DNA of 64,000 nucleotides, from positions 310,001 to 374,000 of the forward strand of contig NZ_BAGB01000013.1 of the NCBI RefSeq assembly GCF_000308615.1. Direction: 5' to 3'. The notes under the pieces are model-generated. The model had not been told where the DNA came from and did not search any database. It worked only from the letters and a program-made list of their open reading frames with translations. Both the position numbers and the translations under genes were made by a program. The DNA is from Nocardia jiangxiensis NBRC 101359 (GTDB taxonomy: Bacteria; Actinomycetota; Actinomycetes; Mycobacteriales; Mycobacteriaceae). How positions within the stretch are numbered: the stretch's first letter is position 1; each line of letters opens with the position of its first letter. This document shows positions 49,901-57,366 of this stretch, in pieces.

Positions 49901-50295
49901 CCGCCGCCGACGTCTGGGCGACCGGCGTCTCGCCCGGTAGTTATCCGACCGAATTCCTGCGTCCGCAACTGGATGCGCTGGGCGTGATACCTGCTGCCGG
50001 ACTACTCGCGGTGCCGGACGGTTCGAAGGTGCTGGTGGGTGGGGCCGTCACGCATCGGCAGCGGCCCGCCACCGCCGCCGGGGTCACCTTCGTCAATCTG
50101 GAGGACGAGACCGGCATGGTGAACGTGGTGTGCTCGGTGGGGCTGTGGCAGCGTTATCGCCGCATCGCCCAAGGCGCGTCCGCACTTCTGGTGCGCGGAC
50201 GTGTGCAGAACGCCGAGGGCGCGGTCACCGTGGTCGCGGAACATCTGCAACGCATGGATCTGCGCGTCGCATCACGCTCACGCGACTTCCGATGA
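46996..50295 (+). CDS. dnaE2: Error-prone DNA polymerase DnaE2
   Basis: A 1099-residue C-family polymerase used with ImuA' and ImuB for translesion synthesis after damage. The PHP domain starts at ELHAHSAYSFLDGA (about residue 57), the palm has GRGSAANSAVCYAIG and the metal aspartates in PDIDID (458-463), and an OB-fold domain is near the C-terminus (VGGAVTHRQRP, VNLEDETGMVNVV). ATG 46996 has GGAGG five bases upstream; the GTG at 46990 overlaps that ribosome site. The SOS box is directly upstream. imuA'-imuB are about 6.6 kb away, with unrelated genes between. Confidence 0.95.
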   Translation: MGMGLGPPSWAELERVLSGRPGRDRPEGDGGDSPAWSRKRGAYRAGERPRDTEPVVPYAELHAHSAYSFLDGACQPEELVEEAVRLGLEALALTDHDGFYGVVRFAEAAAEWGLPTVFGAELSLGDAVGDGVGDTEPRAGSPDPGGTHLLVLARGQEGYRRLSREMSFAHMTGGEKGILRYDLDRLTAAADGHWQILTGCRKGHVRRALREGDAQAEAALRDLVERFGPDRVTVELTRHGTATDDERNARLIALADRVGLPILATTAAHFAAPRQRRLAMTLAAVRARQSLDGMDGWLAPAGGAHLRSGAEMTRLFAACPQAVPNAVALARECAFDLQLIAPKLPPFDVPDGHDEDSWLRRLTYQGAERRYGSRTAHPDAYRQLDHELRVISDLRFPGYFLVVHDIVEFCRDNDILCQGRGSAANSAVCYAIGITNVDPVANELLFERFLAPERDGPPDIDIDIESDRREEAIQYVYRRYGREYAAQVANVITYRGKSAVRDAARALGFSAGQQDAWSKRVSRWHGVAEETDSDIPAEVLELAGRIEGLPRHLGIHSGGMVICDRPIADVCPVEWARMPGRSVLQWDKDDCAVAGLVKFDLLGLGMLSALHYMIDLVHEHEGELVELHRLDLAESAVYEMLSRADSVGVFQVESRAQMATLPRLKPREFYDLVVEVALIRPGPIQGGSVHPYIRRRNKQEKVIYDHEVLKKSLSRTLGVPLFQEQLMQMAVDAAGFTAAEADQLRRAMGSKRSPQRMERLRERFYRGMRELHGITGELADRIYEKVYAFANFGFPESHSQSFAALVFYSAWFKLHHPAAFCAGLLNAQPMGFYSPQSLVADARRHEVVVHGPDINRSLTAATLEQRGTQVRLGLGAVRHIGEDLADRIVEARASGPYTSFLDLTGRVELTVPQAESLATAGALDSLGITRREALWAAGAAAGERADRLPGTGAATAAPALPGMSELELAAADVWATGVSPGSYPTEFLRPQLDALGVIPAAGLLAVPDGSKVLVGGAVTHRQRPATAAGVTFVNLEDETGMVNVVCSVGLWQRYRRIAQGASALLVRGRVQNAEGAVTVVAEHLQRMDLRVASRSRDFR

Positions 50296-50339
50296 GCCGG
50301 GCGGCGGATGTGCGTTGCGCATCCGCCGCCATCGGCTCA
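50293..50339. terminator. Convergent hairpin containing both stop codons
   Basis: TGAGCCG/CGGCTCA outer arms and GGCGGCGGATG/CATCCGCCGCC inner arms (50300-50310, 50320-50330) form a long stem. The dnaE2 TGA and the stop of the opposite gene are inside the outer arms. Confidence 0.85.
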
Positions 50340-51323
50340 GAAGTCGCTGCCGCCGCCTCCGCCGCCGTCACCGCCGCCGCCGTCGAATCCGCCGCCGCTG
50401 TCGCCGCCGAAGCTGTAATCGCCTCCGCCGCCGCCGAACTGGTCGCCGCCGCCCTGGTAGCCCTGGTCGTAACCGCCCTGGTCGTAGCCCTGATCGTAGG
50501 CGCGGTCGCGCTCTTCCTCGCGGCCTTCCATCTTGCCGAGTTCGTAACCGAGCAGGCCGCCGCCCACCGCGCCGCCGACCGCGCCGATGCCACCGGCCAT
50601 ACCGGGGCTCATACCGCCGCCCTGGTTGTAGCCCGGACCGTAACCGCCGCCGGGACCGTAGCCGCCCGGACCGTAACCGCCCGGACCGTAACCACCGGGG
50701 CCGTAGCCGCCCGGTGCGCCGCCGCCACCGGGGAACCCGCCGCCGCCACCGCGACGTCGCCGGATCACCGCCACGACGACGGCCACCAGCAGCACCACGA
50801 TGATCAGCGGGCACAACCAGCTGACCCAACTGGTGCCGTGGCCGCTACTCGTGGCGTGGTGGTGAATCCGCTGCGGCGCAACGTTGTTCGCGCTGTGCGG
50901 GGCGGCCTGGTTGGCGGTGCTCGCCAGTGATTGCAGCGCGGCCACCGTCGCGCCGGTGTAGTCGCCGGAGCCGAAGGCGCCCTTGAACGCCGCGCCCGCG
51001 GACGAGGTGTCCCGGATGTGCGAATTCGAGCCGGTCTCGATCGCCAGATGCCGGGACTTGGTGTTGATCGCGATCACCACGTCGGTCGCATTCTCGACGT
51101 CCTTCTTCGCCTCGCTCTCGAAGGCGGAGTTGTCGTCGGAGAACTTCTCGGTGGTGTAGATCTGCACCGGATCGGACAGTGTGTTCCCGGCCGTGGTCAC
51201 GCGCCCGGCGTCGAGAACCTTCGAATCGTCGTGAATGGTGACCGGACCGGCCAGGGCCGCACCCGTCGTCGCCAGGATTATTCCCGCTGTCATCGCCAGC
51301 AGGACTGTCAATCGCTTGGACAT
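50337..51323 (-). CDS. TPM-domain-like membrane protein with Gly-rich tail
   Basis: A 328-residue protein. It has a signal peptide (1-25), an outer domain at about 27-150 resembling TPM/DUF6676-type folds (DVVIAINTKSRHLAIETG), one membrane helix at 167-187 and a cytoplasmic tail of about 135 residues. The tail is made of Gly/Tyr/Pro repeats (five GGYGP-type units) and ends in Gly/Asp/Phe-rich sequence. The low-complexity tail may phase-separate or bind partners. It is divergent from the WXG-GH19 operon across 270 bases. The function is unknown. Confidence 0.75.
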   Translation of the reverse strand: MSKRLTVLLAMTAGIILATTGAALAGPVTIHDDSKVLDAGRVTTAGNTLSDPVQIYTTEKFSDDNSAFESEAKKDVENATDVVIAINTKSRHLAIETGSNSHIRDTSSAGAAFKGAFGSGDYTGATVAALQSLASTANQAAPHSANNVAPQRIHHHATSSGHGTSWVSWLCPLIIVVLLVAVVVAVIRRRRGGGGGFPGGGGAPGGYGPGGYGPGGYGPGGYGPGGGYGPGYNQGGGMSPGMAGGIGAVGGAVGGGLLGYELGKMEGREEERDRAYDQGYDQGGYDQGYQGGGDQFGGGGGDYSFGGDSGGGFDGGGGDGGGGGGSDF

Positions 51324-51593
51324 ACCGCACTCTCTGGTCGTTGCCAGGGCCCTGCCGCCCCCGTTCCCACGCGAGCCTACCGGGTCTCACAGACAAGACT
51401 CGGTGGTCTCGTATCAGCATGCCCGCGTAGGGGAGAAGGCGCACCTCAATTTCGCTCCCGCACCCCTTATGAGCTGCGAAAAGGGTGCGAATTCCGGGAG
51501 CGGGTGCGGCTGTCGCTCGACTCGTGACAGGCACGTGCGGGGCTGGATACGGTGCCCGAAGTCGGTGAGCAGTGCTTCGAACGAGGGGGAAGA

Positions 51594-51923
51594 ATGTCCG
51601 GTTCAGGTGTGGGCGGTGATTCGTGTGTGGTCGACACGGATGCGGTACGGCAATTCGGTCGGCTCGCGCGGCAGGCGGGCCAGGAACTCGACGGAGTCCG
51701 CGGCGCGGCGATCCAGATCGCCGCGCTGATCGGAACTCTGGTGCCGCACAGTGCCGCGGTATCGCTGCTGTGTCAGTCGGCCTGCACCGCAGCGGATCTG
51801 GTGCAACGCAGTGCCGATCGCCTCGGCGGGCTGGCCGAGCGCACCGACCGCGCGGTCACCGCGTTCGTCGAGGCCGATCTCGCGCACGGCCGTCTGCTCG
51901 CCGGGCTGGAGGTGCGGATATGA
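51594..51923 (+). CDS. EspC/WXG-like small helical protein (type VII secretion partner candidate)
   Basis: A 109-residue helical-hairpin protein without a signal peptide, resembling EspC/DUF2580-type ESX substrates: VVDTDAVRQFGRLARQAGQEL in helix 1 and ADLVQRSADRLGGLAERTDRAVTAFVEAD in helix 2. The central W-x-G is absent, as in the EspC group. FVEAD at 91-95 has the form of the (Y/F)xxxD/E export signal. ATG 51594 follows GGGGGAAG. Its stop overlaps the ATG of the next gene (ATGA), so the two are made together, which suggests a heterodimer for secretion. Confidence 0.65.
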   Translation: MSGSGVGGDSCVVDTDAVRQFGRLARQAGQELDGVRGAAIQIAALIGTLVPHSAAVSLLCQSACTAADLVQRSADRLGGLAERTDRAVTAFVEADLAHGRLLAGLEVRI

Positions 51924-53146
51924 CCCCGCCGCGTTCGGTACTGGTGACCTGGCGCGCGCTCGAGGCGGCCGACCGGATGCGCGCCGAATTCGGCAGGCAC
52001 ATCGCGGATCTGGAGACGTTGTCGGCCGCGGTGCGCAGGGAATGTCATCGGCTCGACGGTGACGGCTGGCAGGGCGTGGCCTTCGAGGCGGTGCTCGCCT
52101 CCGTCGAGGCGGCGCACCGGCACGATCGGATGCTGTGTGACCATGCCGAGGGGCTGTGCGCCGCGGGCGCCCAGGCCCTGTCCGATCTGCACTACACGGC
52201 GATGGCGCTGCTGGACTATGTCGCCGATGCCGAAGCGGCCGGATGCACGGTCGCCGACGATTGGACGGTCACCTCCGGATCCGCGGCGGCCGCCGAATGG
52301 TCCGAGGTCATCGCCGAGGCCGTGGCCGCGGTCGATCGCGCCGAAGAACGCGGCAGGCAGGCGATTCTGGCCGTGGCACACGAAATGCGACACCTGGCTG
52401 CCGCCACGGCTCCGGCCGCTGCCACGCAGACCCGTCCCGCGGCGAATTCGGCTGCTGCGGTGGATTCGACTCCCGCACAGTCTGTTCCGAGCCCCGAGGC
52501 AGACGACTTCGGCGGTGGATTTCGGGTAGCGAATATCGCCGTCGAAAATACCGCTCTCGCAGCGGTATCGACACAGCCCCCAGCGCAACAACCCGCGCCG
52601 CCGCCGGGCATCACGGCCGAGCAGCTCACCGCGATCATGCCGAATCTGCCGATGGATCGGGCGCAGCAGTATCTGCCCGCCCTCGATGCGGCCATGCGGG
52701 AGGGCGATATCAGCACGCCCGCGCGTCGAGCCGCCTTCCTGGCGCAGCTGGCCCACGAGAGTTGTGAATTCCGGTATTTCGAGGAGTTGGGCGACGATGC
52801 CTACTTCCACCAGTACGATCCGGGCCAGCCGAATACCGCCGCCGGTAATACGCAGCCGGGTGACGGCCCGCGCTATCACGGCCGCGGCCCCATCCAGCTG
52901 ACCGGTCGCGCCAACTACCGCGCCGCGGGTCAGGCCCTGGGCCTGGACCTGGAGGACAATCCCGAACAGGCCGCCGTGCCGGATATCGGGTTCCGGATCG
53001 CCCAGTGGTACTGGACCTCCCGCAATATCAACGCCCTGGCCGACGCCGGTGATTTCGCCGCCGTCACCCGCGCGGTGAACGGCGGATACAACGGTCTGCA
53101 GGCTCGCGAGACCTACTACCGCCGAGCCTTGGAGGTGCTCGGATGA
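51920..53146 (+). CDS. WXG-type helical domain fused to GH19 muralytic domain (candidate T7SS effector)
   Basis: A 408-residue fusion with no signal peptide. Residues 1-160 are helical, with a W50-Q-G turn (GDGWQGVAFEA) between long helices, as in WXG100/LXG export domains. Residues 165-228 are a Pro/Ala linker. Residues 230-408 are a GH19 chitinase/endolysin fold: QLAHESCEFRYFEEL with probable catalytic Glu280 and GRGPIQLTGRANYR at 321-334, the family hallmark. It should cut chitin-like or peptidoglycan glycans. ATG 51920 overlaps the partner gene, and the stop overlaps the lipoprotein gene (ATGA at both ends). Confidence 0.8.
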   Translation: MTPPRSVLVTWRALEAADRMRAEFGRHIADLETLSAAVRRECHRLDGDGWQGVAFEAVLASVEAAHRHDRMLCDHAEGLCAAGAQALSDLHYTAMALLDYVADAEAAGCTVADDWTVTSGSAAAAEWSEVIAEAVAAVDRAEERGRQAILAVAHEMRHLAAATAPAAATQTRPAANSAAAVDSTPAQSVPSPEADDFGGGFRVANIAVENTALAAVSTQPPAQQPAPPPGITAEQLTAIMPNLPMDRAQQYLPALDAAMREGDISTPARRAAFLAQLAHESCEFRYFEELGDDAYFHQYDPGQPNTAAGNTQPGDGPRYHGRGPIQLTGRANYRAAGQALGLDLEDNPEQAAVPDIGFRIAQWYWTSRNINALADAGDFAAVTRAVNGGYNGLQARETYYRRALEVLG

Positions 53147-54246
53147 CCGGCCGTAATCCCTGCGGGGCAACGATTTCGGCACTGATCGGGTGCGCGCTGA
53201 TCGTCTCGGGCTGCGCCGCCGGAATCGCCCCGGCACGGCCGGATACGGGCAGAAGCGCCGATGTGTCGGCGAGTGCGCGGGCGTTCATCTTCCGCACTCG
53301 CACCGAACTGGTCCTGGCCACATCGCGGCGCGTGGTCGCGCGATATCGCGGGAGCTATTCCGAAAGCGGTTTCACACAGGACAATTCCCATATCTATGCC
53401 CTCGACGGCTCCGGTGGACTCACCGCGATGGAGGCGGTGCGCGGCACGGCGCTGCCGGGTCGCGTGGACTGCCACTGTGCTCGCATCTTCCCATTGCACG
53501 GAACGACGGTCGGCTGGTGGAACGAGCCGGACACTTTCATCCAGGCCGACCTGCGCGATCCGCATCCCACCACGCGCGCCAGGATCACCCTGCCGCCACC
53601 GGATCCGATCGCGCCGGGTGCCGTGGTCTCGGGCCCGCACCTGCTCGCGGCAGGTGAGCGGGTGCTCGTTCTCGACCGGGTCGAGTCGCCACCCGGCGCG
53701 TCCTGGGGGATCAATCATCTCTCCCTCGTCGATACCGACACCGGCGTCGCACGCGCGCTGGGCCGGATCGAAGGCGTCAACACCGCTTTCGACCGGGCGG
53801 CGCTGCGGCCGGACGGGCAGGCGGTCGCGATCGCGGGCCGAATCCGCGACGGAATTGCCTGCGGCACAGCGCGATTACTGCGTATCGACCTGCTGAACGA
53901 TCGGATCGACACGCTGGACCCGCCCGCGGCCTCGGACTGTTCGGCCCTGGAGGATCTGCGCTGGGACGGTGCCGATCTGACCGCCACCTACGCGAACTGG
54001 GAGTCCGGATCACCGGGCCGCCTCGCCACCGCCGTCTGGAACCGATCCGGCAGGCAGTGGGAGCGGCGCGGCGGCGGCGAGACGCTCCGGTACGGCTCGC
54101 TCACTCCGGTGACCGCTCTCGAACTCCGCCGTACCGGCTCCGAGCAGCCCCGCACAACCCAGACCGGCGATCTGCTGCTCACCACACCCGGACAGTTGCA
54201 GGTACTCGCCCACGACGTCCTCGACATACGGCTCCCACATGTCTAG
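53143..54246 (+). CDS. Lipoprotein of the WXG-GH19 operon (candidate immunity protein)
   Basis: A 367-residue exported lipoprotein. The lipobox is VSGC with Cys24. The mature part is beta-rich with repeated patterns (SHIYALDGSGGLTAM, VGWWNEPD, NHLSLVDTDTGVARAL, DRAALRPDGQAVAIAG, LEDLRWDGADLTATY) like a six- or seven-blade propeller. There are no catalytic motifs. Its ATG overlaps the GH19 gene stop by four bases, so it is made with the enzyme. Residing at the outer membrane face, it could protect the producer's wall from the muralytic domain or assist its export. This is inference from context. Confidence 0.65.
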   Translation: MTGRNPCGATISALIGCALIVSGCAAGIAPARPDTGRSADVSASARAFIFRTRTELVLATSRRVVARYRGSYSESGFTQDNSHIYALDGSGGLTAMEAVRGTALPGRVDCHCARIFPLHGTTVGWWNEPDTFIQADLRDPHPTTRARITLPPPDPIAPGAVVSGPHLLAAGERVLVLDRVESPPGASWGINHLSLVDTDTGVARALGRIEGVNTAFDRAALRPDGQAVAIAGRIRDGIACGTARLLRIDLLNDRIDTLDPPAASDCSALEDLRWDGADLTATYANWESGSPGRLATAVWNRSGRQWERRGGGETLRYGSLTPVTALELRRTGSEQPRTTQTGDLLLTTPGQLQVLAHDVLDIRLPHV

Positions 54247-54290
54247 CCGGCGGATGCTGGATCGCGAAGTCCGTGGTTACGCTGTGCGAC

Positions 54291-54542
54291 ATGCCGACAG
54301 TGGTCCGGGCGACCATCACGCCCAACAGTCGCAAGGGCCCGCTCGTCGAGGTCCTCGAGGACGGCGCCCTGCGGCTGTACGTGCGCGCACCGGCGGTCGA
54401 GGGGAAGGCGAACAAGGCGGCGATCGAACTGCTCGCCGCACATCTGGGCGTGTCGAAGAGTTCGGTTCGTCTCACCGGTGGCGCCACCTCCCGCTTCAAG
54501 CGTTTCGAGATCGCCGACCGGTACCCGCCCGGCCGGGCTTAG
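54291..54542 (+). CDS. DUF167 (YggU) family protein
   Basis: An 83-residue protein with the DUF167 pattern: TITPNSRKGPLVE, the RAPAVEGKANKAAIELLAAHLGVSKSSVRLTGGATSRFKRFEI core. Family structures are small alpha/beta folds of unknown function. It starts 45 bases after the lipoprotein gene and ends in a 4-nt convergent overlap with trmL. Confidence 0.9.
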   Translation: MPTVVRATITPNSRKGPLVEVLEDGALRLYVRAPAVEGKANKAAIELLAAHLGVSKSSVRLTGGATSRFKRFEIADRYPPGRA

Positions 54543-55003
54543 ACCGCCCCCGGAAAGCCCAGCTGCCGCCATGCCTCGTACACCGCGACCGCGGCGGCGT
54601 TGGACAGATTCATCGACCGCCGGCCGGGCAGCATCGGAATCCGCAGCCGCTCGGTGATGTGCGGATCGGACAGCACCTCCTCGGGCAACCCGGTCGGCTC
54701 CGGCCCGAACAACAGCACATCGTTCTCGCGATAGACGATATCGGTGTAATGCGTGTCCGCCGCCGCGGTGAAGGCGAACGTCCGCTCGGGGTTCAGGGAT
54801 TTCCATGCGGCGGAAAGGTTTTCGTGCACGGTGACCGAGGCGAGGTCGTGATAGTCCAGCCCGGCCCGGCGCAGCTTGGGCTCGGACAGATCGAAGCCCA
54901 GCGGCTCGATCAGGTGCAGCGAGAACCCGGTCCCGGCGGCCAGCCGAATCGCGTTGCCGGTATTCGGCGGAATTTGTGGTTCGAAGAACATCAGCCTCAG
55001 CAC
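54539..55003 (-). CDS. trmL: tRNA (cytidine/uridine-34-2'-O)-methyltransferase TrmL
   Basis: A 154-residue SPOUT methyltransferase that methylates the wobble ribose of tRNA-Leu isoacceptors. It shows NTGNAIRLAAGTG, LFGPEPTGLPEEVL, and the knot motif IPMLPGRRSMNLSNAAAVAVYEA. GTG 55003 is the start; ATG 54991 (MFFEPQIPPNTGN) is a possible start too. The length is normal for the family. Confidence 0.92.
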   Translation of the reverse strand: MLRLMFFEPQIPPNTGNAIRLAAGTGFSLHLIEPLGFDLSEPKLRRAGLDYHDLASVTVHENLSAAWKSLNPERTFAFTAAADTHYTDIVYRENDVLLFGPEPTGLPEEVLSDPHITERLRIPMLPGRRSMNLSNAAAVAVYEAWRQLGFPGAV

Positions 55004-55110
55004 AACAGAACGCAGCCTTTCCTCACGTCCGGACGGGATGAACCCTACGTCCCCTCCCGTCCCCACCCGGGCGCCGGGAGGTGCCGGCGAACGAATGCGA
55101 GAATCGGGGG

Positions 55111-55422
55111 GTGACCGATGCTTCCGCGACCGCTCAGTCCGAACGACCGCTCGGATTCCTGCGCAACCAGCTGCCGATGGTCCTGGTGGCGGTTGTGCTG
55201 GTGGTGGCTGTGGTGTTCCTGGTACAGGATCGGTGGCGACGTGGGGCGTTCGTCATCGGCGGCGCACCGCTGCTGGCCTCGGCATTGCGGCTGGTACTGC
55301 CGGAGGTGCGGGTCGGCCTGCTGGCGGTCCGCAGCAAACCCTTCGACGTCGTCACCTACGCGGTGCTGGGCGGCACGATCATCGCGCTGGCCGCGACGAT
55401 CAGCAGCCTGGGCGTGGGCTGA
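55111..55422 (+). CDS. DUF3017 family membrane protein
   Basis: A 103-residue integral membrane protein with three helices (about 24-42, 50-70 and 80-100). The DUF3017 family is conserved in actinobacteria, often next to folD and metX. GTG 55111 follows a GGGG stretch. It converges on metX with a 28-bp gap. The function is unknown. Confidence 0.85.
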   Translation: MTDASATAQSERPLGFLRNQLPMVLVAVVLVVAVVFLVQDRWRRGAFVIGGAPLLASALRLVLPEVRVGLLAVRSKPFDVVTYAVLGGTIIALAATISSLGVG

Positions 55423-55450
55423 ACCGAACCCCGCACCGCATCGCCCGCGG

Positions 55451-56605
55451 TCACGGGCACGTGGTGCGTGCCAGATCCATCGTCTGGGCGAGCAGTTTGC
55501 CGACGGCCTCGGTCTCGGTCAGGAAGCCGTCGTGCCCGTCCCGGGAGTGCACGACCTCGAGCCGCGCGCAGCCGGGCAGCAGATCGGCCAGTTCCTGTTG
55601 GGTCCGCAGCGGGTACAGCCGATCCGAATCGACACCCCCGACCACGCAGGGCACCGAGGTCGCGGCGAGTGCCGCCGCCACCCCGCCGCGCCCGCGGCCG
55701 ATGTCGTGCCGGTTCATGGCCTCGGTCAGCAGCACATAGCTGGCCGCGTCGAAGCGGTTCGCGAGTTTGCGGGCCTGGTGGTCCAGATAGCTCTGCACCG
55801 CGTAGCGGCCACCGCGCCGGGGGTCCTCATCGCCCTGGGCGTGATTCTCGAAACGGTGATCCAGTTCGAAATCGGTGCGGTAGGTCAGATGCGCGATGCG
55901 CCGGGCGATGCCCAGACCACTGGTCGGGGCACGGCCGGTGCCGTGATAGTTCCCGCCCTGCCAGTCCGGGTCGGCGGTGATGGCGGCGATCTGTGTGGTC
56001 TGGGTGCCGATCTGGTCGGCGGTCGCACGCGGCCCGACGGCCAGCACCAGCGCCGCGCCCACCCGCTCCGGATGGCCGACGATCCACTCCAGCACTCGCA
56101 TACCGCCCATCGAGCCACCGGCCACAGCGGCGATCCGCTCGATGCCCAGCAGGTCGAACAGCGCGACCTCGGCGGTCACTTGGTCGCGAATGGAGATTCC
56201 GGGAAACCTTGCTCCCCAAGGCTTTCCGTCCGGCCCCGGAGATGCCGGACCGGTGCTGCCCTTACATCCGCCCAGCACGTTGGTGGCGATCACACACCAT
56301 TCGTCGGTGTCCAGCGGCGCGCCCGGTCCGACGATGCCGTCCCACCAGCCGGGCAGTGGATGCAGGTCGTCGGGTGCGCCGGTGACGTGCGAGTCGCCGG
56401 TCAGCGCGTGCTCGATGAGCACGACGTTGTCCGCGGTGGGCGACAGCTCGCCCCAGCGCTGGACGGCCAGTTCGACGCCGGGAACCACGTCCCCGCTCTC
56501 TAGCCGGATCTCGCCGACGGCGATCGTGCCCAGACTTCCGTCCGGCGGCGGCAGCAAGGTTGCTGCGCGATTACTGGATGCGCTCCGGTCGATGCCCACG
56601 GTCAC
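55451..56605 (-). CDS. metX: Homoserine O-acetyltransferase
   Basis: Makes O-acetylhomoserine for methionine synthesis. The 384-residue alpha/beta-hydrolase fold has the nucleophile Ser165 in [12 protein letters not shown], an Asp in GVDSDRLYP and the His in [12 protein letters not shown] 56605 overlaps the stop of the 84-codon ORF by four bases (GTGA). Upstream lie the SAM-IV riboswitch and a short Cys-containing leader. metY, which normally precedes metX next to icd in mycobacteria, is not here. Confidence 0.95.
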   Translation of the reverse strand: MTVGIDRSASSNRAATLLPPPDGSLGTIAVGEIRLESGDVVPGVELAVQRWGELSPTADNVVLIEHALTGDSHVTGAPDDLHPLPGWWDGIVGPGAPLDTDEWCVIATNVLGGCKGSTGPASPGPDGKPWGARFPGISIRDQVTAEVALFDLLGIERIAAVAGGSMGGMRVLEWIVGHPERVGAALVLAVGPRATADQIGTQTTQIAAITADPDWQGGNYHGTGRAPTSGLGIARRIAHLTYRTDFELDHRFENHAQGDEDPRRGGRYAVQSYLDHQARKLANRFDAASYVLLTEAMNRHDIGRGRGGVAAALAATSVPCVVGGVDSDRLYPLRTQQELADLLPGCARLEVVHSRDGHDGFLTETEAVGKLLAQTMDLARTTCP

Positions 56606-56856
56606 CGCGCCACCGCCGCCTCGGGAGGCGAGATCCGCTCATCCCTGGGACCGGCGATCATCGCGCGGGCGGTCCGCGCACGGGTGCCCGAAACCGGGTC
56701 GACGACGGGGGAACACACGTCCTCGATGGTAGCCACAGCGTTCCGGGGCCTCGGCGTCGCGCGGGTATACCGGGGGCGATCAGCGAATATCGATGTGCGG
56801 TGTGGGCTGCGCGGCACGGAGTCCGGATCGGACGCGGGCGCGGTGGAGTTACTCAT
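56602..56856 (-). CDS. Small uncharacterised ORF coupled to metX
   Basis: An 84-residue polar frame rich in Ser, Pro and Arg with no recognisable domain. ATG 56856 has GGAG seven bases upstream and the stop overlaps the metX GTG, so ribosomes should translate it and hand over to metX. It occupies part of the place where metY is expected but shows no MetY motif (no PLP lysine region). It may be a coupling peptide or a remnant. Confidence 0.5.
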   Translation of the reverse strand: MSNSTAPASDPDSVPRSPHRTSIFADRPRYTRATPRPRNAVATIEDVCSPVVDPVSGTRARTARAMIAGPRDERISPPEAAVAR

Positions 56857-56886
56857 GTCATGCTCCGAGAGGTCTGCCGGCGGGCG

Positions 56887-56922
56887 TCAGCGGGGTCCGG
56901 ATAATGGACGGCTACAACACAT
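56887..56922 (-). CDS. 11-codon leader peptide with Cys-Cys (MCCSRPLSGPR)
   Basis: The first start codon after the riboswitch. ATG 56922 has a perfect AGGAGGA eight bases upstream and reads MCCSRPLSGPR then TGA, 30 bases before the next start codon. Adjacent Cys codons suggest a cysteine-sensing attenuator as described for other actinobacterial sulfur genes, but this is inference. Confidence 0.5.
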   Translation of the reverse strand: MCCSRPLSGPR

Positions 56923-56950
56923 TTCGGAATTCCTCCTGATGATCGCGCTT

Positions 56951-57050
56951 GCTCCCGACCCTCGGGAGCCCGGTCATCACCCGGAGCACCCCGCCGCAAC
57001 AGGAGGGTTGCCGACCAGCGAGCCGGGGCTTGGCGCTGGTGCTCATGACC
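56951..57050 (-). promoter_or_regulatory. SAM-IV-type riboswitch upstream of metX
   Basis: Read on the minus strand, the closing stem is GGTCAT (57050-57045) with ATGACC (56977-56972). Inside are ACCAGCG/CGCTGGT with the AAGCCCCGGC internal loop, GGCAACCCTCC, and GGGGTGCTCCGGGTG. These are the conserved parts of the actinobacterial SAM-IV aptamer as I recall them. A hairpin GCTCCCGA/TCGGGAGC follows (56951-56969), matching the element downstream of the aptamer. It should turn down metX when S-adenosylmethionine is plentiful. Confidence 0.85.
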
Positions 57051-57366
57051 TTCCGGACATCGTAGCCGGAGCCCGCGGGAGTTCGAAACCCGTGGTGGAT
57101 TTCACCAGTTCCGGCCGGAATTTGCCGCCCACCGCGGGGGTTGTACGCAGTAAAGCCGAACATGCGCAGATGTGACGGATATATCACTCGAGGTAGGTCC
57201 AGTGCCGATGAGATCCACCGCACCAGTACGCTTGTTCTGTTTGGCACCTCGAGTCTCGTGGACAACACGGGGCGTATACGTTGTCTGTTGAACAGCTGGG
57301 TCCGCTCACAAGCGTGTTCACCTGGCGGAACAATGGGAGCACCATCCTAGGAGGACACGAAGATCC
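57051..57366. other. Divergent spacer between the metX riboswitch and icd
   Basis: About 315 bases with the promoters for the metX leader (minus) and icd (plus). AGGAGGACACG just before 57367 is the icd ribosome site. No further gene is seen. Confidence 0.55.

Noticed and set aside
51920..53146. Prophage endolysin
   Set aside because: The GH19 domain resembles phage lysins, but no holin, tail or integrase genes are present, and the N-terminal WXG-type domain and partner gene point to secretion.
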